The notes below the pieces were generated by a model that did no database searches, was not told the DNA's origin, and saw only the letters and a list, made by a program, of their open reading frames with translations. Shown piece after piece: positions 56,244-64,000 of a DNA stretch of 64,000 nucleotides. Where the stretch lies: contig NZ_CP118950.1 in assembly GCF_029024465.1 (NCBI RefSeq), positions 124,001-188,000 of the forward strand. The letters are read 5' to 3'. The first letter of the stretch is position 1; each line of letters opens with the position of its first letter. The DNA is from Lactococcus garvieae subsp. garvieae (GTDB lineage Bacteria; Bacillota; Bacilli; Lactobacillales; Streptococcaceae). The translations under genes were made by a program, and so were the position numbers.

Positions 56244-57683
56244 ATGTCTAATAACATTCGTGTGCGCTATGCGCCATCACCAACTGGGCTTTTACATATC
56301 GGTAATGCCCGTACTGCACTTTTTAACTATCTTTTTGCGCGTCATTATGATGGAGATTTCATCATTCGTATCGAAGATACAGACCGCGAACGTCATGTGG
56401 AAGATGGAGAACGTTCTCAACTTGAAAACTTACGTTGGTTGGGGATTGACTGGGATGAAAGCCCAGAAACACATGAAAACTACCGCCAATCTGAACGTTT
56501 GGAACTTTATCAAAAATATATTGACCAACTTTTGAGTGAAGGTAAGGCTTATTACTCTTATAAAACGCCAGAAGAGCTTGAAGCTGATCATGAAGCACAA
56601 GAAGCAGCAGGCGTTGCACCGCATTATGTCAATGAGTATGCGGGAATGTCAGAAGCTGAGAAAGAAGCTTATATTGCTGAACGTAAAGCAGCAGGCATTA
56701 CACCGGTTGTTCGTATTTCTGTAAATGAAACAGCCATTTACAAATGGACAGATATGGTTAAAGGCGATATCGAATTTGAAGGTGGGAACATCGGTGGCGA
56801 TTGGGTTATTCAAAAACGCGACGGTTACCCAACTTATAACTTTGCTGTAGTAGTGGACGACCACGATATGCAAATTTCACACGTTATTCGTGGGGACGAT
56901 CACATTGCGAATACACCGAAACAGTTGATGATTTATGAAGCTTTAGGCTGGGAAGCACCTGTCTTTGGGCATATGACTTTAATTATTAACTCTGAAACAG
57001 GGAAAAAGTTGTCTAAACGTGACACCAATACGCTTCAATTTATCGAAGACTACCGTAAAAAAGGTTTCATGGCAGATGCTATTTTCAACTTTATCGCCCT
57101 CTTAGGTTGGAACCCAGGTGGTGAACAAGAAAAATTCAGCCCAGAAGAACTTGTAAAACTTTTTGATGAAAAACGTTTGAGTAAATCTCCGGCAGCCTTT
57201 GACCAAAAGAAACTGGAATGGATGGACAACGAATACATCAAACATGCAGAGTTTGAACCTGTCTTCGAATTGACAAAGCCTTTCCTTGAAGAAGCCGGTC
57301 GTTTTGATGCGCGTGCTGAAGAATTGGTAAAACTCTACAAGCCACAAATGAAATATGCTGAGGAAATTTTGGAGTTAACAGACCTCTTCTTTGGTGAATT
57401 CCCAGAACTCACAGACGAAGCGCGTCAAATGATGGCTTTGGAAACTTCACCCCTTGCTGTCGGTGCATTTCGTGAAAAACTGGCAACCTTAGAAGATTTT
57501 ACTGCTGAGAACATCTTCCCGCTTTTCAAAGAAACACAAAAAGAAACAGGGGTTAAAGGAAAAAATCTTTGGATGCCAATTCGTATTGCTGCTTCTGGTA
57601 GCATGCACGGTCCAGAATTACCTGAAACAATTGCTCTTTTAGGCAAAGAAAAAGTTCTTGAACACATGGCACAGTTCTTATAA
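56244..57683 (+). CDS. gltX: glutamyl-tRNA synthetase
   Basis: 479 aa class I synthetase. The HIGH motif appears as [10 protein letters not shown] and KMSKS as KLSKRD. Charges tRNA-Glu (and usually tRNA-Gln, then amidated, in Firmicutes). GGAG precedes the ATG; no T-box leader is seen. Confidence 0.97.
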   Translation: MSNNIRVRYAPSPTGLLHIGNARTALFNYLFARHYDGDFIIRIEDTDRERHVEDGERSQLENLRWLGIDWDESPETHENYRQSERLELYQKYIDQLLSEGKAYYSYKTPEELEADHEAQEAAGVAPHYVNEYAGMSEAEKEAYIAERKAAGITPVVRISVNETAIYKWTDMVKGDIEFEGGNIGGDWVIQKRDGYPTYNFAVVVDDHDMQISHVIRGDDHIANTPKQLMIYEALGWEAPVFGHMTLIINSETGKKLSKRDTNTLQFIEDYRKKGFMADAIFNFIALLGWNPGGEQEKFSPEELVKLFDEKRLSKSPAAFDQKKLEWMDNEYIKHAEFEPVFELTKPFLEEAGRFDARAEELVKLYKPQMKYAEEILELTDLFFGEFPELTDEARQMMALETSPLAVGAFREKLATLEDFTAENIFPLFKETQKETGVKGKNLWMPIRIAASGSMHGPELPETIALLGKEKVLEHMAQFL

Positions 57684-57698
57684 AAAAATGAAAATAAC

Positions 57699-57730
57699 AA
57701 ACGCACGAGTTAAAGCTCGTGCGTTTTTTG
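57699..57730. terminator. gltX terminator
   Basis: ACGCACGAG/CTCGTGCGT with a six-nt loop and T6. It overlaps the end of the convergent gene. Confidence 0.88.
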
Positions 57731-58663
57731 TATGAATGAAATCAGAAGTTTGTTTTGTTGAGGAGAGGCTAAGGTTTCAATGAGTTGTTCATAAGGGATG
57801 ATATCGACGGCTTGATTGATGAGCAAGCGCCCATTGACAGCCAAGTGAGATAAAGTCTTCATATTCCTTTGCCACTCTGCGGGACTTAGTTTAGCATTCC
57901 AATGCCGCAGATGAAAAATCCCAACATCGATGGGCAATTGGGATAATTTCTCCCAATCCACCTGTTCGCCTGAAAGGAGGCCAAGGGCTTGGAACTTTCC
58001 GCCCGAACGTACGCAAGAGGCCAAATCTGTCCCTGCTTGTCCACCGACACAATCGATGGCAGCATCTACTTCAAGATTGCGCAAGTCTGTGCGTAATTCC
58101 TGAGCACCACGTTCTTTTAAAAGTTGGTGTTTTTTGTTATTGCGTGTAATAGCGATAAATTCAAAACCCAGAATCCGTGAGAGTTGCGCAAAGATTTGAC
58201 CAATGGAAGAAGCTGCCGCATTTACAGCAAGTTTTTGACCAGGTTTTAATGCAAGGACTTCTGTACATAAAAGCCAAGCTGTCAGAGGATTGATATAAAG
58301 CTGACTGGCTGAAATCGAATCAAGGGACTCGGGAACAAAAAAAGCATGCGAAGCAGGGCATTTGACGAAACTTTGCCAAGTTCCTTCACCTTCCAGGGGG
58401 AGGACGCGTTGCCCGATAAGTTTCCGTGAAAGCGCGCTGCCGACATCTGCTACAAGGCCGACCCCTTCATACCCTGCAGTAGCAGGCAAACTTATCCTGT
58501 GTGCATAGGCGCCAGTCATTGGAATTAAATCCGAAGGATTGACTGGGGCATAGAGCATTTTTACAAGAAGTTCTTGGGGTTGTAAATGGGGTTGACACTT
58601 CTCTTTGAGCTTTAAGACCTGATGAGGCAACCCATAGCTCTCGTAAATGAATGATTGGTACAT
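57710..58663 (-). CDS. zinc-independent MDR-family oxidoreductase (quinone/enoyl reductase-like)
   Basis: 317 aa medium-chain reductase. GroES-like N-terminus (APVNPSDLIPMTGAY, GYEGVGLV) and a Rossmann domain (VNAAASSIGQIFAQLSRILG). The catalytic and structural zinc cysteines are absent. NADPH-dependent quinone or enoyl reduction is likely; substrate unknown. Confidence 0.82.
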   Translation of the reverse strand: MYQSFIYESYGLPHQVLKLKEKCQPHLQPQELLVKMLYAPVNPSDLIPMTGAYAHRISLPATAGYEGVGLVADVGSALSRKLIGQRVLPLEGEGTWQSFVKCPASHAFFVPESLDSISASQLYINPLTAWLLCTEVLALKPGQKLAVNAAASSIGQIFAQLSRILGFEFIAITRNNKKHQLLKERGAQELRTDLRNLEVDAAIDCVGGQAGTDLASCVRSGGKFQALGLLSGEQVDWEKLSQLPIDVGIFHLRHWNAKLSPAEWQRNMKTLSHLAVNGRLLINQAVDIIPYEQLIETLASPQQNKLLISFIQKTHEL

Positions 58664-58906
58664 GGCTTTATTATAGCAGACTTTGTGAATTTTAAGGAAG
58701 AGACGATAATATCATAGATTGTATCCTGTTGTAAATATACAAAAAAATTATGTTTTAATTTTCTCTTATTCGTCATCAAAGAAAAGGTTTTGATAAAAAA
58801 TGAAGTTATGTTAGACTTGATATATACAATGTGTCTTTTTGGTTAAATTTATGTAAATTCAACCTCGAAGTGTTGAAAAATATTAAGTAAGAAGGAGTAA
58901 AGTTGG
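58664..58906 (+). other. intergenic region before the pilus adhesin gene
   Basis: A/T-rich, 243 nt. A minus-strand promoter for the oxidoreductase gene and a plus-strand promoter for the adhesin are expected. TTGATA at 58818-58823 has no convincing -10 partner. No gene seen. Confidence 0.4.
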
Positions 58907-61900
58907 ATGAAAAGTAAAATACCCTACAAAGTCGTACGTTTGCTTATGATTGCCTCACTTGTGGTTCAGGCGTTGCTACCAGCATTAGTTATCGCAGAAA
59001 CCATCGACAAGGAAGAAAAGCACAGTCGAACGACTTTGAGTAATGTGCAGTGGGAAGATGAAAAGGATCTCCAGACGGTTATTGTAGAAGGAAAGGTTGA
59101 AAAGGAAACTTCCGAAAGTAATCAACCTGAAGCTATCGTTCTGAAAGGCGCAGAATTTAAGAACGTAAGGACTGAAAAAGAACTTTTGGGCCTCACAGAA
59201 GGTCACTATAAGTTGGAAGACAATAAGGTGCTTTTAAGCTTATCGCAGAAGAGTGAGGGGACCTTCACTCTGAAACTTCAAGTTGTGAAAAACTCTTTAG
59301 TCAATGGAAAAGAGATCGCAGTCACTCTTGGTGACCAAGTGTTTACTCTTCCGATTAAGCTTGAAGAAACAGACAAAGAAAAAGCTACAGCTGATGATAA
59401 AGCATCAGATAAGGAAGCAGAAACAAGATCTGAAGAAGGAAAAGTAGAGGCTAAGAAACAAGTAGGAAATATCACAGATAAGGAACGTGGTTTACCCTTT
59501 GCAACGACACAACCTTTGGCTAATGGTGTTCCTTGGGACTTCGTCAGCAACAGTAAAGTGTCAGATCCTAACACAGACAGCGTGGTAGACATGGGTTTCT
59601 CTGATGTTCCCGGAGCTCATGATGGGCGTATCTGGACAGACAAAACCGTCCGTCATGATTTAGGAATTTTAGCAGATGACCAGTTTGAGGTAACACTTTC
59701 AGCCTTAGCACAAAGTGCACCGATACGCGCAGGTTATCAGATCCCTGCGGATACTGTCTTTACAATCGATGTTTCGGGAAGTATGACGGGGACGGATGGG
59801 GGAGAACGTTCACGTATCGCCCTTCTCGTTGATGCGCTAAATGAAGCCATCAGTATCTTACAAGAGGCCAATCCGCTCAACCGTGTAGCCGTTGTAGCTT
59901 ACGGTGGCCATACAGGTGGTCATGCACGGGTCGAAAATATTTTGACTCTTGGACGTTACAGTTCCAACAATGGTGCCTTCTTCATTATGGCAGGGAACAC
60001 CCAAGTCAATGTTGTGGCAACGGCTGTAGCAGGTTCAGGGGTGGCAGGTTCAAACCCTCAAGCTCAAGTACAAAACTTTGCTGTAAACGGCTCAACACCC
60101 ACGCAGTGGGGGATTCGCGAAGCCAGCCGTATTCTGGAAAGTGTCACTGACCAAGAAGTTGAAGTTCCTGTGACAGATGAGAATGGAGGGGCATTACCTC
60201 CAGTAAAGGTCACACGTCGTCCTAACCTCATCCTGATGACAGATGGTGAGCCCACTATGGGGCGTCCAGACTTCGCCTTTGACGCTTTAACTCCAGTTGA
60301 GGTTGGTCCAAATGGGAATCTCCTTGAAGCACCTGGTGAATTTTATGGAAATGGAAACAACGGAGAGCAAGGCCTCGCTGTAATGACTGCCTTGACCGCC
60401 GCATATCGTGGCAAAACAGTCCTTGAACATTACTTCCCCGGTGGAGAAGTTGGAGGTACTGCAGAGGATCAACCTGCGCCAGATGTCGGTTTCTTTAGCA
60501 TTTCCTTAGGGAAACAAACTGAAGCTGCTCAAAACTTGATTAGCGCAACTTTGAACCCTCTCCCAGATAATACAAATAAGGTTGGTCCTAATATCTGGGC
60601 ATCCACAGGTATGCCGCAACTCCCGGGTGCCCCAACTGCAGCTACACCAACCATGACAACCCTCTTTAATAACTTTATTGCTAATGGCTCAACAGGTAAC
60701 TTCTCTGCACTCTTTAGACAATCTTGGAACGATTATCAATGGAGAAATACGGTTAACATCAGAAATAACGCTCCTGTAACACTTGAAGCAGCAGATATCC
60801 CCTATGCGGATGAGTTTTTCAAGGCTGATGACCTACAGACTTTGCGCAATGCTTTTATCTCGATTACCAACAGTATTCAAGATACAGGCAACAGTTCAAT
60901 CTTTGATGGCAATGGTGATGGGACAGACTTAGGTTCAGGCACACTTGATTTCTCAGATGTTTTGGGCAAATACATGATCTTTGACGGTCTGACGAACATT
61001 GTGTTCCCGGCACCAAATGGCGGAACATTTACCTATAATCTGGCAAATGTTGATGCACACCGTGACGAATTTATCAAAACATTAACAACTCAAATCCGTC
61101 AACCTGGCACTTCCGCTAACTTTATTGATAATGCCACAGCAGGAACTATACTAGATAATCGTCCAGAGAATGTGATTACTTATTACTCCGATAATCAAGG
61201 CAGATATCTTGGTGTTGATCCTGCTCTAGAAGCAGAGGCAGTTACTCTTGACTCAGACTATGGCTCAGTCCAACATCCTTCAGGATACAGAGAACTCGAA
61301 GCCAAGGATCAGTTTGTACATTGGAGCATTCCTGCCAATCTCATCCCTGAACGTACCGTTCGGCAAACAGAGGATGGTATACTCAGCATCACTGGTAACA
61401 CTTCACCTATCCGTGCAAGATTTAATGTTGGTTTAGATGAAGCCAGGTTAGAAGAAGACTTTAGAGCGGGCGTAAATGTGCCAACAAACTTCTTCTCCAA
61501 CTACTGGGATAATGAGGCCAACAGCTCTTTTGCAACATTTGAACCGTCGAGTGAAAATCCTTTTTATCGCCTTGACGGTGCAAGAATGGTGGCGAAAACA
61601 GAAAACCTTACAGGGACAAAACCCTATGTCAGCAAACAAATCGTAGAAGCTGATCCAACAGGCGAACCAGATGAACGTATCGTGACCAATCTCTTGGGGA
61701 ATAACGGTACATTTGCCTTGAAGTATAAAGGGCAAATCAGACTGGAAAAAGAATTCATCTTCCTTGATGAAAATGGCGACCGAGTGAATCCTGACGGTGG
61801 TATACCTGCTAACGTTATACTCCGCGCATTGACCTTTACCATCACGGGTCCAAATAATTTTACACATACAGTTACATTTAACCCAGATGATTTCCATTTG

Positions 61901-63940
61901 GAAAACGGGAAATGGTACTTTGACTTGCCAGAGGACCTTCCAGCAGGTGTATATACGATAAAAGAAGAAGGTGGAGATATTGAAACGAGTGACCCGGGTT
62001 ATACACATATGCCGGGAGGATTTGATCAAACCGTTACAGTGACGCCAGGTGGTACAGGCACAGCTAGCTTTGTCAATGTTTATGTGCAACCTCAGCTTGC
62101 CTCACCCTCTTTACGTATCATGAAATTCTTCCATGGCTTGCCAGAGGGAACTTATCCGGCAGACTTTGAAATTCTTATCGAGTATCTTGGAGATGGCAAC
62201 CCACAACCGGACACTGGAAATCTCTGGACACTCAATCAAGACGGACACTATGAAACAAAAGTGAGCTTAGCAGATGCTATCGCAGGAACATCCTTCATTG
62301 GTGTAGCCGAAGGGACTTATAGAATCAGCGAACTCAATGCGGATAATGTGAAAGACGCAGGCTATATCCTCTCGAACAGCGTATGGGCTTATCGCCAGCT
62401 GGGTGCTGCAGGAAATCCAGCTAACGCAGATAACGGCCAAGGATTAGAACCGGTAGACGTGACGATTGGAGCAGCTGATGATGTGAGCTTTAGATTTGAT
62501 AACTTCTATCAAAAGTTGGGCACTTTGGATTTAACCAAAACTTTTGAAAATATCCCGCTTGATCTTATTCCAGAGGATTTCCGTATTGTCGTGACTAACG
62601 ATGCGACTGGTGAAAGAGTAGGAGAGTTAACCAAGGCAGATATTCTTAACCAAAATACACTTCATTTAGAGGGGCTGACACCAGGTTTTTATACCATCAC
62701 AGAATCTAACTTTGAGATTGAGGGTTGGGATCATATAGGTACAGCTAATATTGATGGGGCAATGCAATTTGGGACGGGAAATCCCATCGAGTATCATTTC
62801 TCTATCCCAGGAAGCATCGGCAATAGTGACGTTGTGGTTAACATGTATAATAGCTACTTGAACAGGCCTATTACACCACCAATTCCGCCAGTTTATCCCC
62901 TGCAGTTGACCAAGATTGACCAATACGACCGCCTTGTCAATGAGGCGAAGTTCGATCTGGAAGTTTTTGATACCTCAATAGGGGATTCAGGTGAGTGGCG
63001 AGTGCTTGTTGCAGGTCTTGAGTCAGGGCAACAAACGGATGGTTTAGTCCAATATGTTGTCACAGAACCGGGGCAATATCGTTTCCACGAAACGCAGCCA
63101 GCACCAGGTTATGAGCTAGCAGATAATCCTTACAGTCAAGAAATAACAGTTACTGATGGGCAGGGAGGTCCGATTGACTTTGGTGAGATGGAGAACACTC
63201 TTTTCGCACGTATCAAGTTGCATAAGACAAATGTAGAGGCCCAAGACTTACCAGACGCTATCTTCAAAATCGAATTCAGCGAGAGTGAAGACGGCCCGTG
63301 GGAAACTATTGCCGAAGGTTTGACAACGGAAGCCGATGGTATTGTTGAAAAAAATGTCGGCAAAGACGGTTACTATCGTTTTATCGAAACACAAGCACCA
63401 GGCGGTTTTGTCTTAGACAGCACCCCACGTCAAGTCCATGTCAACGCAGGAGAAACAGGGGAAACAACCTTCTTTGCTGGAGATATGGTCAACCGACCAA
63501 TCGCAACTCTTCAACTGCGTAAGACAGATGCGGACAGTCACGATTTAGCAGGGGCAGTCTTTAAAGTTGAATTCAGCGAAAATAGAACTGGGCCATGGGA
63601 AACTGTCTCAAAACCAGAAGGCATAACTTCTGGCGAAGATGGCCTTGTCCAGCTTGATGTTGAAAAAGACGGTTACTATCGTTTTATCGAAATACAAGCA
63701 CCAGCCGGCTTTGTCTTAGGCACTACGCCGCGTCAAGTCCGAGTAACCGCAGGAGTAGGCGGACAAGTCCTCTTCTCTGCCGGTAATATGATTAACCATA
63801 AACAACAAGGTGAAAATGAACTCAAACCACGTCTTCCGATTGTCGGAGATAACTTGGGTCTAGGGCTCTTCGCTTGTGGTTTAATCTTCCTTCTTGCGGC
63901 AGGATTTATATTGTACAAGAAGAAAAAGAGTAAAATTTAA
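58907..63940 (+). CDS. large cell-wall-anchored pilus adhesin (VWA + SpaA/Cna-B domains)
   Basis: 1677 aa. Signal peptide (about residues 1-30), an acidic linker, then a VWA domain with MIDAS IDVSGS near residue 288 and LMTDGEP near 446. Several Cna-B/SpaA beta-domains follow with E-box motifs (FIETQAPGGF, FHETQPAPGY) typical of intramolecular isopeptide bonds. The C-terminus has LPIVG (1643-1647), a hydrophobic span and KKKKSKI. LPIVG replaces the usual LPXTG Thr. It resembles ancillary or tip pilins; backbone pilin and sortase genes would lie beyond the window. GAAGGAG precedes the ATG. Confidence 0.88.
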   Translation: MKSKIPYKVVRLLMIASLVVQALLPALVIAETIDKEEKHSRTTLSNVQWEDEKDLQTVIVEGKVEKETSESNQPEAIVLKGAEFKNVRTEKELLGLTEGHYKLEDNKVLLSLSQKSEGTFTLKLQVVKNSLVNGKEIAVTLGDQVFTLPIKLEETDKEKATADDKASDKEAETRSEEGKVEAKKQVGNITDKERGLPFATTQPLANGVPWDFVSNSKVSDPNTDSVVDMGFSDVPGAHDGRIWTDKTVRHDLGILADDQFEVTLSALAQSAPIRAGYQIPADTVFTIDVSGSMTGTDGGERSRIALLVDALNEAISILQEANPLNRVAVVAYGGHTGGHARVENILTLGRYSSNNGAFFIMAGNTQVNVVATAVAGSGVAGSNPQAQVQNFAVNGSTPTQWGIREASRILESVTDQEVEVPVTDENGGALPPVKVTRRPNLILMTDGEPTMGRPDFAFDALTPVEVGPNGNLLEAPGEFYGNGNNGEQGLAVMTALTAAYRGKTVLEHYFPGGEVGGTAEDQPAPDVGFFSISLGKQTEAAQNLISATLNPLPDNTNKVGPNIWASTGMPQLPGAPTAATPTMTTLFNNFIANGSTGNFSALFRQSWNDYQWRNTVNIRNNAPVTLEAADIPYADEFFKADDLQTLRNAFISITNSIQDTGNSSIFDGNGDGTDLGSGTLDFSDVLGKYMIFDGLTNIVFPAPNGGTFTYNLANVDAHRDEFIKTLTTQIRQPGTSANFIDNATAGTILDNRPENVITYYSDNQGRYLGVDPALEAEAVTLDSDYGSVQHPSGYRELEAKDQFVHWSIPANLIPERTVRQTEDGILSITGNTSPIRARFNVGLDEARLEEDFRAGVNVPTNFFSNYWDNEANSSFATFEPSSENPFYRLDGARMVAKTENLTGTKPYVSKQIVEADPTGEPDERIVTNLLGNNGTFALKYKGQIRLEKEFIFLDENGDRVNPDGGIPANVILRALTFTITGPNNFTHTVTFNPDDFHLENGKWYFDLPEDLPAGVYTIKEEGGDIETSDPGYTHMPGGFDQTVTVTPGGTGTASFVNVYVQPQLASPSLRIMKFFHGLPEGTYPADFEILIEYLGDGNPQPDTGNLWTLNQDGHYETKVSLADAIAGTSFIGVAEGTYRISELNADNVKDAGYILSNSVWAYRQLGAAGNPANADNGQGLEPVDVTIGAADDVSFRFDNFYQKLGTLDLTKTFENIPLDLIPEDFRIVVTNDATGERVGELTKADILNQNTLHLEGLTPGFYTITESNFEIEGWDHIGTANIDGAMQFGTGNPIEYHFSIPGSIGNSDVVVNMYNSYLNRPITPPIPPVYPLQLTKIDQYDRLVNEAKFDLEVFDTSIGDSGEWRVLVAGLESGQQTDGLVQYVVTEPGQYRFHETQPAPGYELADNPYSQEITVTDGQGGPIDFGEMENTLFARIKLHKTNVEAQDLPDAIFKIEFSESEDGPWETIAEGLTTEADGIVEKNVGKDGYYRFIETQAPGGFVLDSTPRQVHVNAGETGETTFFAGDMVNRPIATLQLRKTDADSHDLAGAVFKVEFSENRTGPWETVSKPEGITSGEDGLVQLDVEKDGYYRFIEIQAPAGFVLGTTPRQVRVTAGVGGQVLFSAGNMINHKQQGENELKPRLPIVGDNLGLGLFACGLIFLLAAGFILYKKKKSKI

Positions 63941-64000
63941 GAAAGACTTTAAAGTAAAGCCTTTCCGAAAATAAAAAAACAAGCAGTGGATCTTTAATCT

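Noticed and set aside
61448-62089. 213-aa minus-strand ORF inside the adhesin gene
   Set aside because: Cysteine- and histidine-rich antisense shadow of a well-supported gene, with no ribosome binding site.
62900-63780. Tandem repeats considered as a CRISPR-like array
   Set aside because: They encode SpaA protein modules in frame; no spacer-repeat regularity. No CRISPR array was seen in the window.

Overview
The window looks like a chromosome segment of a Lactococcus, probably outside L. lactis/L. cremoris (an L. garvieae-like lineage is my guess, not shown). The basis is gene content: a zit-type zinc uptake system, an LdhB-type dehydrogenase, RadA, a comG operon, and a pbp2A - rpmG - secE - nusG block. 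Low-GC Firmicute codon use, strong GGAGG ribosome binding sites and frequent TTG starts agree. Nothing suggests a plasmid or prophage.

Layout. (1) 1-9379: 3' part of a surface-polysaccharide operon, read rightwards: a partial glycosyltransferase, a Stealth phosphotransferase, two glycosyltransferases, UDP-galactopyranose mutase, a Wzx-type flippase, an unrecognised exported membrane-anchored protein and a DUF2142-type membrane protein. (2) 9570-12973: a secreted GH25 muramidase (minus strand), guaB and rpsU. (3) 13170-16642: comGA to comGG, with a comGE/comGF reading frame lacking a stop between them and a comGG lacking an ATG/GTG/TTG start. (4) 16651-17550: a zinc-binding lipoprotein under its own ZitR/AdcR-type operator. 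(5) 17636-25682: pseudouridine synthase, pbp2A, OatA-like acyltransferase, rpmG-secE-nusG, MATE transporter, mscL. (6) 25846-50445: the S10, spc and alpha ribosomal operons. They are interrupted after rpsN by a Na/Pi cotransporter, Spx paralogue, ldhB and an rmlD homologue; between rpmD and rplO by a Bmp-family lipoprotein; and between adk and infA by the minus-strand zitRQP operon plus an IS110-family element. (7) 50446-58663: terminators, tRNA-Thr, radA with a ComX-type box, a PIN/TRAM protein, alanine dehydrogenase with a cre-like site, an acetyltransferase, gltX and an oxidoreductase. (8) 58907-63940: a large pilus-type adhesin with a VWA domain and an atypical sorting motif.

Most interesting signals. 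The IS110 element lies between zitR and a textbook zinc-regulated promoter (two operators overlapping the -35 and -10) that points at zitR from about 1.77 kb away, so the insertion appears to have displaced the zit promoter. The element's non-coding left end folds into hairpins, as expected for a bridge RNA. radA appears to start at ATA behind a ComX box, and comGG at ATT. A 31-bp hairpin with 29 pairs lies between rplB and rpsS, and five successive hairpins lie between rplN and rplX. A minus-strand promoter-hairpin-terminator unit near 34.7 kb looks like a small RNA gene. All functional statements are inferred from sequence alone.
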